From: Apostichopus japonicus
Lineage: Eukaryota; Echinodermata; Holothuroidea; Aspidochirotida; Stichopodidae
Reading direction: 5' to 3'
Length of the DNA stretch: 64,000 nucleotides
Assembly (NCBI RefSeq): GCF_037975245.1
Contig: NC_092567.1
Location: 2,713,214 to 2,777,213 of the forward strand
A model generated the notes under the pieces. That model made no database searches, had not been told where the DNA came from, and saw nothing but the letters and a program-made list of their open reading frames with translations. Shown here piece after piece: positions 1 to 12,497 of this stretch. The position numbers and the translations under genes are program-made. How positions within the stretch are numbered: position 1 is the stretch's first letter; every line of letters starts with the position of its first letter.

Positions 1-2225
1 CCATCTATCCTATACATCAATCCTATCCCTCCATCCTATCCATCAATCCAATCCATCCTATCTATCCATCCTATGAATGTATCGTATCCTATCTATCCAA
101 TCCATCCATCCTATACATCCATCCTATTCATCCATCCTATCCATCCATACTATCCATCCTATATATCCATCCTATATATTCATCCTATCAATCCATCGCA
201 TCCCTTTATCCTATATATCCTATCCATCCATCGTATCAATCCATCCTATCCATCCATCCTATCTATCCATCCTATCCATCGATCCTACATATCTATCATA
301 TATATCAATCATATTTATCCTATCCGTCCATCCACCTACTCTATCTATCATTTTCATCCATCCTATCCATCCATCATATCTATCCTATTCATCCTATGGA
401 TCCATCCTTTACATTCTATCCATCCTATCCACCAATCATATCTAACATATCCATCAATCCTAACCATACATCCTGTCCATCTTATCTATCTATTATATCC
501 ATCCATCATATCCATCCTATCTATCCACCCTATTATTCCATCGTATCTATTTGTCCTATCCATCCTATCTATCCATCCCATATATCCATCCTACGAATCC
601 TTCGAATCCATCTATCCTATACATCATATCCATTCATCATATAAATCCATCTTATCCATCTTATCCATCCATCCTATACATCCATCATATATATTCATCC
701 TAACCATCGTATCCTCATATCCTATATATCCATCCTATCCATCTATCATATCCATTTATATTATCTATTCATCCAATTCATCTATCCTATACATCCATTA
801 TATCCAACCATCCTATCCATAAATCGTATCCAACCTATCTATCCACCCTTTCCATCCATAATATACATACATCATATCCATCCATCCTATCCATCCATCC
901 TATCCATCCTTTACATCCATCCTATACATCCATCATATCTATCCATCCTATCAATCCATCGAATCAATGCATCTGTTCTATACATCTCATATATCCATAT
1001 ATTTCCATCTAACCTATACATCAATCCTGTCCATACATCCTATCCATCCATCATGTATATCCATCCTATCAATCCATCGTATCAATTCATCCGATCATTC
1101 CTATCCATCCTATCCTATCAATCCTATCCATGCATCCTATCCACCAGTTCTGTCAATCCAACCATCATATAAATCCATCCTTTCCATCGTATACATCTAT
1201 TATATACAACATATCAATCCATCTTATCCATCATATCCATCCTATCTATCCTATCCACCCTATCCATCCATCCATCTTAATCCTATCCATCCTATCCATT
1301 CATCCTATCCATTCCATTCCATCTCATCCATCAATCCAATCCATATGTCCTTCCATCCATCATATCCATCCATTCTTTTTATCCATCCTATACATCCTAT
1401 CCATCCAATTCTATCCATCCATCCATTCAATCCATCATATACATCATATCCATCCAATTATATATATCCATCTTATACATCAATACTATCTATCCATCCA
1501 ACTATCCATCCTATCAATCCATCGTATCCATTTATCCTATACATTATATCCATCCGTCGTATCCATCAATCCTATCTACCCATCCTATCTTCCAATCATA
1601 TCCATCCATCATATCCATCCATCCATCCTATCCATCTATCATATACTTCCTATCCATCCAATTACATCCATCGTATTCCTTACATTCATCCTATTCATCT
1701 ATCCTATCCATCCAACATATACATCCAACCTATCCATTCATCCTATCTATCCATCATATCCATTCACCATATCCATCCATCCTATCCATCCATCTTATAC
1801 TTACTATCCATCCAATTATATCCATCTATCCTATACATCCATCATATCCATCCATCCTACCCATTCAACTTATACATCCAACATATCCATCCATGCTAAA
1901 CATCCATCCTATCCATCTATCCATCCTATACATCCTATCCCTCGTATCCATCTTATATCCATCCTATGAATGCATATTATCCATCTATCCTATCCATTCT
2001 ATCCAATCATTCTATCCATCTATCCTATCCATCCTATCCATCTATCCTATCAATCCATCAATACATCCGATTCTATCCATTAATTTTATCCATCCATCCT
2101 ATACATACTATCCATCCAATTATATTCATCCATCATATCCATCCATCCTATCCATCCATCCATCCTATCCATCCATCCATTCATCTACCTACCTATATAC
2201 ATATCTATCTATTTATCTATCTGTA
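1..2225. repeat. Degenerate CCATCCTAT-type satellite/minisatellite
   Basis: The stretch is built almost only from ATCC and TATCC words (CCATCCTATCCATCCATCC and variants) and stops abruptly near 2225, where normal mixed sequence begins. It starts at or before the window edge. Units vary by substitution and by one- to four-base indels, so no single period holds throughout. Several frames read open for 80-310 codons only because the word set contains almost no stop codons. The resulting Ile/His/Pro/Ser/Tyr-only proteins are artefacts. Confidence 0.95.
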
Positions 2226-4560
2226 GCTGTATCATAAAAGCATTTGATACTTTACCAAAATAGCTAATTTATAAACGTATACAGATTACATTTTAATTGA
2301 GCGGTCCGTCATCACATACATATTCTTAGACTAAAGATCAGAAGCCATTTTTCATTTACTTTTATTTTTTTGGCAATTTTAGCATACACTTTTAGTTCCT
2401 TAACAATCTTTTCTTGCTAATATTCATTATTATAAGAAAATATTATTAATTTGGTGTTTTGTGAAAATTCTGTATTGGCTACATTTGCTTTTTTTTACAG
2501 GACTGCCTTTCCGACATGGATTTTTGTGGAAAGCCAACGCATTTTGCGTTGCTGGAAAGATAACTGAATACATTTATAGAGAAAGTAGGCTGCTAATTGA
2601 AAGAATTTAATAGCAGGATCTAGTAGATGTGGGCAAACCTACACCATTGAAAGTTTGTCACCCTGGCCTAAGTATTGACGCAACCAACATAAAAGGCGTT
2701 TGAAATAGTTTCTAGTAATTTAAGCATTCCGTACCATATCTTGCGGTAGAAATGCTGCGACTTGCAAGTAAAACACACCCAGGTACACGTAAAGCTCTAT
2801 TACCACGACTTCCCCGGATATCATCAGGTTAAATCGAGTCTATTGGAAAATAAAGTGACAAAGATATGTAAGGAATGTATAAAGTTTGAATGTGCTGGAA
2901 TTGCTTAAAAGGTTTTCATGTCTTGCTTCACCAATTATAATAACGATAAAATGGTAGCAAACTGATTTTCGTTTTGAAAAATGTACTTTGGTGTGAACAT
3001 TTAATGAGGGTTTCCGGGAGAACAGGGTAGGAGGAGGGTGGTTTGGTGTTAGACAGGGGTAAATATGTTAGATTAGGTTCCATCAATTGAAGTATACAAT
3101 CAATTTGTTCTACTATTTCGTAGGGGAGACTCATGGGAATGGCTGGAGTTAAATCTAAAGGTAGAATAAGGGTGGGGCTTGGCGGTGGAGGTGATTGAAG
3201 TTCAAGATAATTTAACAAATTCGGTGTTAAAGCCACCGCGATATTTCTTTTTGCGTTTTAAAGTGACAGTTACTATGAATACGGTATCGCATTTGCAAGA
3301 CGCTTTGTCAAAGTCGTTTATTTGGAATATAAGAGATATATAATAGAAAACAAGTAACATGAGATTTGCAAAAAAGATGATAAATATATACAACGGGAAT
3401 AAGGCATGAATGCTTCAGTTTTGGTATTTACTTTCCTTAGGAAGAGAATATTTTGCTATAGCTGATTTATCAGAATTCTATTTATTCTACAAGGATATGG
3501 AGGTTTGTGATTCTAATTTGTCTAGCATAAACGTCGTATGTAGAGTAGCCGAAATATCGAATTACACACCACTGTAAAAATTAATGAACCATACCTTGGT
3601 TGCATGCAATGACTACACACAGATGTTCGTAGGATTGTGTACGGATTGCTGTATTGTTAAAACAAGAGCAGCAACGCTGCTAAAGCTCATGTTACCTACT
3701 ATTTGAGAAATTTCGTTTTGCTTGTGCATAATACATACGCAAGATAACGGTGTTATTTCCATTCCATCCATCTCCTCTACCCCTTGCCTTATGCTCCTTC
3801 TTAGCAGGAATAATTTTTTATTAAATTATAGAAGGTTTTAAACATTTATTGTGAATAAAAAAGACTTAAAGAATTTTTTTTATTCAATTTTTGCCCTCTC
3901 AATTAGTACCTACTATAAGTATGTAAGTTATAACTCTAACGTACCGCTGGAATGTTACGTTAAACTAGTTTTTTCTCTTGAATACAATATATTCGTCGCC
4001 TGAGCCACATGTAAATGTTCCCCGCTATATCAATATAGTGAACGGCCAATATGGCTATATGGTCACCAACATCGATTAAGGTCGTATCACCGTATTTACA
4101 GCATGTACGCATGCTCACATGTACGTCATATATCTGGTACCTTCTCAGAAAGTAAAACTATATTTTACATGCGGATCGTAGCAAAGTGCCATTCAACCTT
4201 TATTTTTGTCGCAGGTACTTAGGTATAACCTGCATAGTGAGCTTCTACGTAATGCGAATTAATCCTCGACTCTAAACATTAATTTTAACTGCACTAGTTG
4301 TTGTGAGGACGGCTACATCGAAATAGAACTTGAGGACATGTAGTTAGGTATAGTTTTTATAGAAGCTTTAAACTGCAAATTCTGTGAAGGGACAAATACA
4401 CGCACATAATACAGACAGCTTAATACAGAGGTTACCACAGTGAACACAAAAGAAAGATTCCACTACCAAAAGTCTTTACAGGGGATGTTATTACCCATCA
4501 TACGTCACGCAACAATATCATTGGGGTAGTGGTGAGGAACAAATTACAATATGTTGACTT
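2226..4560. other. Gene-free AT-rich stretch
   Basis: I see no recognisable gene. The longest open frame is on the minus strand (2928-3236, 102 codons). It is proline-rich, matches nothing I recognise and has no splice-site support. A short T-rich, G-rich segment near 4855-4880 leads into the duplicated block and the hAT-like insertion that follow. Confidence 0.5.
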
Positions 4561-4888
4561 CATATTCTTTCAAGGTACCTGTGCAAGTATAGGTTTTCTA
4601 GTTGTAGATAGCTGTCTCATCCGACTGGAGACACGTGACCTATTTACTGTAGGAAGTTGTGGGTACGTTGACTTAATTAATTCCTTAATTGATTAGTACA
4701 ATATATTAACTATTAACAAAGAAGAAAGCAAACTGCATAGAAGAGTTCAAAATCAACAGCAAATGCAAGTCACATACACACAATGTACCTAAAATGGAAC
4801 AACTCGGATACAAATTGACACTAAATGGGGTCTATATACAGTCTAGCGTGTCTGTTTTTTTTGTGTGTGTAGGGGGAGTGGTGGATTC

Positions 4889-5261
4889 CAGTGGCGGAGC
4901 TAGGGGTATTGGTCAAAGGGGGCGAGAATGGTCTGTAGGGGCGTTCAACACTATCTAAGCGCAGCGCCACCCCAGGTTGGCGCGGAGCGTATATCGACAT
5001 TTTTTGAGTAAAGGTACTCCCTAGATCGCCGGAAATGACCTTTTCCGGGCCTTGCTAATTTGCAGATAAACGGGAATAAATAGGTATCATCGCCAACAAA
5101 ATGTGAGAAATGTCAATAGGTAGATGAGAGCGCAATAAAAAAGTCAATAATCGCGAATAAATAAAAAGTGGTAAAAAGCTGAAAAGGGCGCCAGCAGTCA
5201 ATTTGAGTCCGTCAGGGGGGGGGGCATACGCCCCCCTGACTGTATGGACACTCCTCCACTG
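4889..5261. mobile_element. 373-bp non-autonomous hAT-like element (MITE)
   Basis: The ends are imperfect inverted repeats, CAGTGGCGGAG on the left and the complement of CAGTGGAGGAG on the right (10 of 11 match). The element is flanked by a perfect 8-bp duplication GTGGATTC (4881-4888 and 5262-5269). The paralogous position in copy B (about 10229-10236) has a single GTGGATTC and no element, an independent record of the pre-insertion state. An 8-bp duplication and CAG tips are typical of the hAT superfamily. There is no transposase frame, so it would depend on an enzyme made elsewhere. Confidence 0.88.
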
Positions 5262-5353
5262 GTGGATTCCCTCTATGTCACCAGGTCTTGCACTATACCC
5301 ACCTCACCTAATTCCTCCATTTATTAGAATTCCTTTACAAAAACCCAGTCAAT

Positions 5354-5472
5354 ATATCCAAATTGTGCAGACATCAATCCGATGTACAAAGCTATTTGGA
5401 GAAACACATCCACTACTTCGTGTATTACCGTGATCGCCGTGTTAAACCTGTCGTACAACTGATGTGCCATGC
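5354..5472 (-). other. Conserved block, possible minus-strand exon (copy A)
   Basis: This block is about 96% identical to 10606-10724, inside a duplication that is otherwise clearly more diverged. Read on the minus strand both copies are open with the same hydrophobic peptide (MAHQLYDRFNT, then VVDVFLQIALYIGLMSAQFGY). Of the four differences inside the frame three are silent and one is Ala/Val. Copy A has lost the AG before the block that copy B has (AC instead). The product is not recognised and could be part of a membrane protein. Confidence 0.3.
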
Positions 5473-6455
5473 GTTGTGATTTGAGTAATTGTATCACACT
5501 TACATACTGTTTACTTTTATTTCAAAAAACCTGTAAAATATGGGTCCTTTCTTCAGTAAACGTTGTAACATAACAAATCTATTCATAATTATCCAACCGA
5601 GGCAGAGGTCATACTACATATACTTTAGTAGGGAAACGTCAGTTACTATATACTGTATACACTGATGACGTGAAAGCTTTTATAACGCCTTTTAGAATCG
5701 TCCTGTTTTAAGTAACGCTTTTTGGTTATGACACGCACTTTGCATATGGGTACGGTTCAATGAGATTCTCGCTAAATTGAACCTACTATAACGGTTATAT
5801 TTAGAACTTAAATCACATAGATCATCGCACTATGAAGTCCTTGCCTAGCTAAGTGTTAGCTTGGATCAAGTACTAGAGCTCCTTTGTACTTGTCGACGAG
5901 CCACCCGACAATTACTCAGCCTTCGTCGTATACGTTAATCTTGACCAAATATTTCAATGCGGAATCGCGTAAAAAACAACGTTCCAACCCCGTGACGTGC
6001 TCCCTTGTGACACTGAACGCTTGTAGTACTCATTGAATGTATTATAACGCTCTCAGTTCCAGTTATGTTGTAGCGTAGTCGGTTGGTAAGTAATGTGTGT
6101 GTGTTGGGGGGGGGGGGATGGTAGGGATAGAATCGAGGACACCGTTGAATAAAATACACTAACAGTGCATCCTAAGATTTATAAGTATATATACTTGTCT
6201 ATATGCAATGTTTCTGTAGTACATCTTTCCCAGTGTGACAAACAAATATATATATATATAAGTAGGAATACCCCAACGACTAAAACACGACACACGGATA
6301 ACGTACATAAACTAACCCTATCCCGGCACAACTATTCTGTAATGCGCAAGTTGCCTAGCAGCGCGTTTAACTGTCGGCATTGCGCTATAGACAACGCAGC
6401 GTAGCAAATGATGAATTCGTCAAAGGCAACGCAGCGCAGCTAACGATGGATCGCG

Positions 6456-6965
6456 TCAGCCCGTGAACCCTACGCTGCAACGGCCTTGTGACCGCACAAG
6501 CAGTGTGCGCAGCGCAGCTGCAGAGTGCATAAATCCGATCCATATGTCTTTTGCAGAAGCCCAAAAATAACCTTGAAAACATTGCCTCTGACAAACGCTA
6601 TAAAATTCTGCAAGGATTCTGCCTGGCAACTTGTTCATAATGTATACCAAATTAATGTATAAAAACGCTACTCGCATAGCAATATAAACGACCCCGTAAC
6701 TGTGTAGAAGCCTATACACGAGTATCTGACCAATTACGACATATCCGATAGCATTGACACATATCAGAAAACAATAACAAGTCGCAGCGCTCTCTACCCT
6801 GCTACATATATGAGCTGACCCCCTCCACATGGTATATCCGTTTCTTGTTACTTCCCCGTATACTAAGTTCAGAGACAAAAATGTCCACCAGACTGTTAAC
6901 ATAAACCCCGACAGCAAGAACCAACTCTCTTCCAGCCAACAATACATTGATACCCCTAGATACAC
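6456..6965 (-). other. Unrecognised 169-codon open frame
   Basis: This is the longest open frame outside satellites and transposons. It starts with ATG at 6965. The translation is rich in Trp, Tyr, Cys, Leu and Val, with several hydrophobic stretches that could cross a membrane. I recognise no family, and no copy elsewhere in the window supports selection on the frame. It lies next to a C11 run and a transposon-like end (about 6981-7160). It could be a chance frame or a fossil fragment. Confidence 0.2.
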
Positions 6966-6980
6966 AGACTATCGCACATA

Positions 6981-7160
6981 CCAGGGACCCCCCCCCCCTG
7001 CTTAAACATTAAACCAGGGTTTCCCTAACTTTATTCCCCCACGAACCCCCTGTGGATGTCACAGTTGTCCACGAACCCCCAACTTTTCGAGACACGATCT
7101 GAGTCATTATTATACTATAATACGCATAACAGCCTGTGTCTGTTTCATAATTCAGTTATT
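6981..7160. repeat. Dispersed-repeat end with CACGAACCCCC words
   Basis: After a C-run the sequence reads CCAGGGTTTCCCTAACTTTA and then contains CACGAACCCCC twice within about 35 bp. This style is common in hAT-like element termini. I found no matching inverted end or target duplication, so only one end can be suggested. Confidence 0.35.
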
Positions 7161-7247
7161 TATCACACGTCATATGCGTATGGAACGCGGAAAGAGTTGG
7201 TCGATAGGTACGACCTTTGTAAATTACTAAATTATATGGCCCTACTA

Positions 7248-7770
7248 TAAGGTGACCATACTTTCCTGACTGGAACCAGGGACATTTATTGCGTGACTGA
7301 TATGGGGAGGGGTCTAAGGGGAGGGGATGTCTTAGATGTAAAATGGTGATACTTAGAAGCACTGTTTTAATCAAGTTTATTTTCAAAAATGTAGCTTTTT
7401 CTCACATGAAATTCACTTACTTTACGTGATTCTTTGAGAGCTTGTGAGTGGTTATGCCCCCAATATAATTGTGGTTGTGTCGCCGTAGTTGCCAATTATA
7501 CGGTCGAAAGAGTGCTAGGCTAGATCGAGCTAGCATATTTTAACAGTGTTTCTACTTTACACTGGCCCACCTGAAATACTGGTTATAAGTTCTGTTCTGC
7601 GACTGCACACTTGACTATTTTTTTTTTATACAATTATTTTACTAATAATATTTTCGAAATTCCTGAACATTTTGACGAATCGGAGACATTTTCGTGGGCA
7701 CAGGTTCATCGGGGACAGCACACTGTAATCGGGGACTGTCCCCGAAAATCGGGGACGTCTGGTCCCCTTA
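7248..7770. mobile_element. 523-bp non-autonomous hAT-like element
   Basis: The left tip TAAGGTGACCATAC pairs with the right tip, whose complement is TAAGGGGACCAGAC (12 of 14 match). A perfect 8-bp duplication CCCTACTA flanks it (7240-7247 and 7771-7778). The right subterminal part repeats the word ATCGGGGAC and holds the palindrome GGGGACTGTCCCC, consistent with transposase-binding repeats. There is no transposase frame. The segment 7290-7375 resembles the complement of about 61225-61345, so part of its interior belongs to a family present twice in the window. Confidence 0.82.
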
Positions 7771-7778
7771 CCCTACTA

Positions 7779-8605
7779 AAGGTTAAGTAAGCCGCTTTCA
7801 ATTATAACAGAAAACAAAGACAATTTAAGGTGCATAATGTTGTGACGTGATAGGTTATTGCACAATCAGTACTTTTCTTTTTTATAACTAAACTCAAACA
7901 TTTATATCTCAGCAACAGAAAAGATGTTCCTCGAATTCCCAGCCCCCACCCCATTTAGCCTTCTTCAGCGGGGTGGGATACTACTGTAATCGGTATTTTG
8001 CTTGCAAGTTGTTATAACTTCTTAAAGCAGCTTTTTGCGTTTTGTCGCCGTTTTCCCACCCTATTGACATGTCCGTCGAGTGTTTTTACATAAATTCATC
8101 ACAAAACATCAAACTAAAATATTAGCTAAGTTCTTCCCTACCTAGAGCACCAATTGGCGAGTAATAAAGGACTTCTGCAGATATAAGTTAAGAGTCTTCC
8201 GACAAATTCCTCATTTAAAAGCAATCGCATACAGTTCCCCAAATCCACTAGTTTGAATCCAACCAATGAGTGAATAACTGACAAGTTTATTTATAAGCTG
8301 TTGCTTAAAAAAGATTCATTCACAATCCGAAAAAGCTGAGTCGTTATCACAGCCATACTCAAGGCACATAAATAGAGCATGGTGTTGTAGTATACATTGG
8401 TGTACTGGATTGCTTACGACGTCGGCAAAGTGAAATTATTTACCTCATTATTCCATGACGTTCAAATAATTTAAATATTCATGTTATAGGCGGGGCTTAT
8501 TGCGAACCTAACGGAAAATATCATCGAGAGAAACAACGTTCAAATTTGTAAATCATTCGACCTTATACCACCACTTGAAGTTAGATTTGAATAGATGAGC
8601 TAGGT
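7779..8605. other. Gene-free stretch
   Basis: AT-rich single-copy-looking sequence. I see no gene, repeat array or element boundary. Confidence 0.45.
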
Positions 8606-8612
8606 GTGTATG

Positions 8613-8690
8613 TCGTTATGGCATCGTGGGGTCAATGAGGTTGAGAAAATCATAGAAAGGACTCAAAAAGCTGCTTTCAGATTTAGATAA
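8613..8690 (+). pseudogene. Possible LINE pol C-terminal fragment
   Basis: The frame reads WHRGVNEVEKIIERTQKAAF and then stops. The pattern of a Trp, then E-K-x-x-x-R-T-Q-K-A-A-F-R-F, resembles the segment just after the reverse-transcriptase domain in jockey/CR1-type non-LTR elements, usually I-x-K-(L/I)-E-x-x-Q-(R/K)-x-A-x-R-(F/I). Only about 25 residues are readable and no neighbouring motif is in frame, so it is at best an old 5'-truncated scrap. Confidence 0.35.
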
Positions 8691-9807
8691 GTAGGCCTCG
8701 ATCATTCTCCTGATAGCAAACACAAAATAATCATGTTTTTAGCATTTGGTTCGACTGTGTAAATAGTCTATAAGTAAACATATTTGCGTGACAGTCATTC
8801 GACCTCAATTTCTAATACAAGATGGCAGTTATTGCTTTTAAAACAAAAGTAAATTTAATAAACCGTTTACTGGCCATTAGTGAAAAAAGGATTTCGTTCT
8901 TTTAGTCTCTCCCCAACTACTTGCGTGCTTAGATTTCTAGTTCCATAAAAATACACGTAGGAACGACGAATGCAAATGGCTTTTGTTTGTATCCCAGAAC
9001 CGTGGTGAGGATCCATTGACCATTGCAGTACTGTCGGGTATTTTGTGTTCCCTCGCAGCGGTTTTCTGTCGTTTCTTATCCTACCCACACCATGAATTTA
9101 CCCTCCTGATACAAAAATAATCTTCGTAAAATTCGATTAATGACTAGTCTATGACAAGAGTGATAGCACATCAGTGGAAACAGTCCTCCCTGAAAGTGTA
9201 CAATATATATTGTAAGCAATGGTGATCAGTGTGGATTAACGTAGTTCAGTGTAGGGAACATGACCAGTAATTGAGAAGACCTCGATATGTAGGTCCTCAT
9301 TGAAAGCTTGCAGAAACTAGTCTTACAATAACTGTATTCACATTAAAGACATTTTGCTTCCAGCGTATTGCAGTGTACAATATCTGGCATAGCGAAGACA
9401 GTGTACTTTTACAAACTTAGTAGTCGGGTAAGTTTCGTATGCAGAAAATACTTTATAAACTTGAACAATTGAAACCACTCATGCGAATTCGTTGCCCCAA
9501 AGAGACAATACTTGTAATATAGAAGTATAGACACAGTGACGTCAGATGGAATAATTGTATCATGGCAACCGTTACGGAGTTTAAGCACTTTATAGTTGTT
9601 CTTGCTGTTTTAATATACGCTTCGATGAAAAGTAGATTTTCTTGAACAAGTCATAACCCATGACATGTTTTTTTTTATATATATATATATATTTTGATGG
9701 GAGGGGACTGGGGTACAAGTCTTTTGGCTGGCTATCTGGTTTTGCACTATCCGTACCTTCCTTTATTCCTTCATTGATTAGTACAATACAATAACTTTAT
9801 CAAATTC
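8691..9807. other. Gene-free stretch with a (TA)n run
   Basis: No recognisable gene. A short T8 plus (TA)9 run lies at about 9669-9693. The part from about 9725 to 9790 is a partial copy of the TGCACTAT...TTAGTACAAT segment that recurs at 10250-10315 and 5283-5330, so the duplication has an internal rearrangement here. Confidence 0.45.
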
Positions 9808-11335
9808 CAAGGTACTTGTACAAGTACAGGGTTTGTTGTACAGGGTGTGTTAGTTGTTGATATGTGCCTTACCAAACAAAATGCACGTTACCTATATAAT
9901 GTACAGCGCATGGCCGGGTGGGGGGAGGGTAACGTTAACTCTCGAAGGGACCTGTGAAACATTTTCCCCTAAGTTCCTAGACACAATCGTCCAACTAAAA
10001 TATCTCTATTCCGCAACGGGAATGCAAACGGGCTAAGCGTAGAGCAATAAATGCTCAAATTAGTGCATGTAATTAACAAAAAAACAAAGAAGAAAGTGAA
10101 CCACATAGGTGAGTTCAAAATCAACAACAAAGGGAAATCACACATTCACAAACTCACTCCAAAATGGAATAACTTGAATACAAATCGACACTAGATGAAG
10201 TCTAGCGTGTTTGTGTGTGTCTAGGGGGAAGGGGGAGTGGTGGATTCCCCCTTTATCACCAGGTCGGTCCTGCACTATACCTACCTCCCTTAATTCCTCC
10301 ATTTATAAGTACAATCTATTAACCTTACTTACTTACCTAATCAGGGTTTAATTGAATGACCTTTGTTCTGGGGTAAATTTCGTTGACTCAATCACCTTTA
10401 GTTGCAATAATATGGAAATCCTTCATTGTTATATTCAATCCTTGATAATTGGTTCTAGTATCGAATGGTCCTGGAATGGGAGGTGATGTTCAACTGTTTG
10501 GTTGAGGAAGTGTTGATGAACATACAACGCAATAGCAATAGATCAAGTCTTTCTAAATCTAAGGTCAATGTGACAATATGGGAATTCCATTACAAAACCG
10601 GCAACATATCCAAATTGTGCAGACATCAATCCGATATACAAAGCTATTTGGAGAAATACATCCACTACTTCGTGTATTACCGTGATCACCGTGTTAAACC
10701 TGTCGTACAACTGATGTGCCATACGTTCTGATTTGAGTATTTGGCTCACATTATAAACTGTTTACTTTAATTTGAAAGCTTTACTACAATATGAGCCATT
10801 CTGCAGGTAACGCAATAACATAACAAATCTATTCATATGTATCCAACCGAGGCAGAGGTCATACTATATACAATAGCAGGGAAACACCAGTTACTAAATT
10901 TATACGCTGATGGCGTGAAAGCCTTTGTAACGATTTTTTACGAATGCGCCTGTTTTAAGTAACGTTCATTGGTTATGACACGCATTTTGAATATGGGACT
11001 GTTCAAATGAAAATTTCGCTAATTCAAACTTATAACGTTATGTATTTAGAAGATATTCACATTTCACCCTACTGTGAAGTCCTTGCCTAGCTAAGTTCTA
11101 ACTTGGATCAAGTTCTAGTTTCTAGTTTGTACCCCGAAAATAATCTTACCGCTTGTCGACGAGGCACACGACAATTACTCAACAATCGGCGTGTACATTA
11201 ACCTCGATCGTATATGTAAATGCGGAATCGCGCATAACAACGTATACTAACTATTGTGACCCCTTATCCCTTTTGACACTCAACTCTAGTGGTTCGCCTT
11301 AAATGTATATGATTCCACAAGAACTGAAGTCATGA
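9808..11335. repeat. Diverged duplication, copy B
   Basis: Collinear partner of 4565-6070. It keeps the unoccupied GTGGATTC site for the hAT-like element at about 10229-10236. It also has about 265 bp (roughly 10320-10585) missing from copy A. Beyond about 11335 the two loci no longer align by eye. Confidence 0.85.
10606..10724 (-). other. Conserved block, possible minus-strand exon (copy B)
   Basis: Minus-strand frame equivalent to 5354-5472, reading MAHQLYDRFNTVITVIHEVV and then a hydrophobic stretch. In this copy the frame is preceded on the minus strand by an acceptor-like ...CTCAAATCAG. A donor-like TTTT/GTAATG follows about 120 bases later. The opposite (+) frame is also open, but there three of the four differences change the residue, including H/Y and R/H, so the minus frame fits selection better. 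Product unknown. Confidence 0.3.
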
Positions 11336-12485
11336 TCTTATAGCTACCACGTTCCTTGTGAAGCTTTACCTGAACAATGGAATCTAGCTAAGTGGTACAT
11401 TTCTCGATGTTTACCGCAATTTTCAAGTAAAACATTTTCATTGTGAGTACTTTTTCAAACAATCGAACTGCAGCTGGAACTCACGCAGCTAGTCAAGACT
11501 GTACACAAATGTACACAGACACGAACAGCAGACGACAGGACTGGTTGTTCCTTAGCAACACAAATCTCCTTGCCAATTTCTATATTCTGCAAATATTTTT
11601 GCTACCCGTGTCATATATCAAGTCGAAAGGATAGCAATAAATCGAAAATTTGACATCTTATTTTCAAATTTCCACTGTCTTGTCTGAAAACGTTGGCCAT
11701 TTTATTGTAAATCTGTCACTCTTTGCATTTTCCAAATGAATGCAAGGGGGCTGAAGATTTGACAGTCACGTTGAACTTCATTAGATAATTGTATATTATA
11801 ACGTGTGTGAAGGCAGCTTTCTTTAAATTGATCCTATCCCCACCCTTACCCCCCCCCCCCCACTTTTACTTGTGATTTCTAAAAAATAACCCTGGCTACA
11901 AACTTTTTTATTATTATTATTATTTATCTTTATGGGTAAATTGATTGATCACCGAAGATCGAATTTGAAGAATTTGAATACATAATTTCAATGAGAAGAA
12001 CAATTTAGTCAGTCCCACTGTTAGCTGTTTTTTTTTATTTAAGATTTGCTTGTTTATTCTCCAATCCGATCGATATTTCAAATGTTATAGCATTTTTTGT
12101 TTATTCCGTGGTAACGATATCAAGATTTCTCCTAGATTCGCTGAAAATTTGACAGAACAAAAGTTTGAAATTTAGCATAATTATTCCGTATTAATATTCA
12201 ATCAGCAGCTGCACGAAGTTCCTGCTATTTTCATGATTTGAGTGATTTCAAACAGCTGCTATTCAACTGTTTACACCAGTATAATTTATTTTATAAGTCA
12301 TATTTATAATAATGGTTGATAGGCTGCAAGTTATGTTTATTGAAGAAAAATCATGGGCCAGTCCAAGTCAATTAATGATGGGTTGTACTCTGTTATTGAT
12401 GTGAAAGAAGTCTATAGGCTTATAAGACGTTAATTGTTCAGGCTGGTAAAGATTTGACAAAATAAAATGATGTCAAACAAAACTG
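11336..12485. other. Gene-free stretch
   Basis: AT-rich sequence with a C-run near 11850 and short ATT repeats near 11910. The 63-codon open frame at 11443-11634 has no features I recognise. Confidence 0.4.
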
Positions 12486-12497
12486 AAAAAGTAGCAG

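Larger units (their letters stand above)
4565..6070. repeat. Diverged duplication, copy A
   Basis: This block is collinear with 9808-11335. Shared landmarks include AACAAAGAAGAAAG, TCTAGCGTGT, TGCACTATAC, ATATCCAAATTGTGCAGACA, CCAACCGAGGCAGAGGTCAT and CGACAATTACTCA. Relative to copy B it carries a 373-bp hAT-like insertion (4889-5261) and lacks about 265 bp that lie at roughly 10320-10585 in copy B. Divergence is uneven: blocks at 5354-5488 and about 5568-5625 are far more alike than their surroundings. Confidence 0.85.

Noticed and set aside
73-2237. Long Ile/His/Pro/Ser/Tyr-rich open frames across the first 2.2 kb
   Set aside because: They arise in several overlapping frames from a stop-poor ATCC/TATCC satellite; there is no real protein composition and no gene signals.
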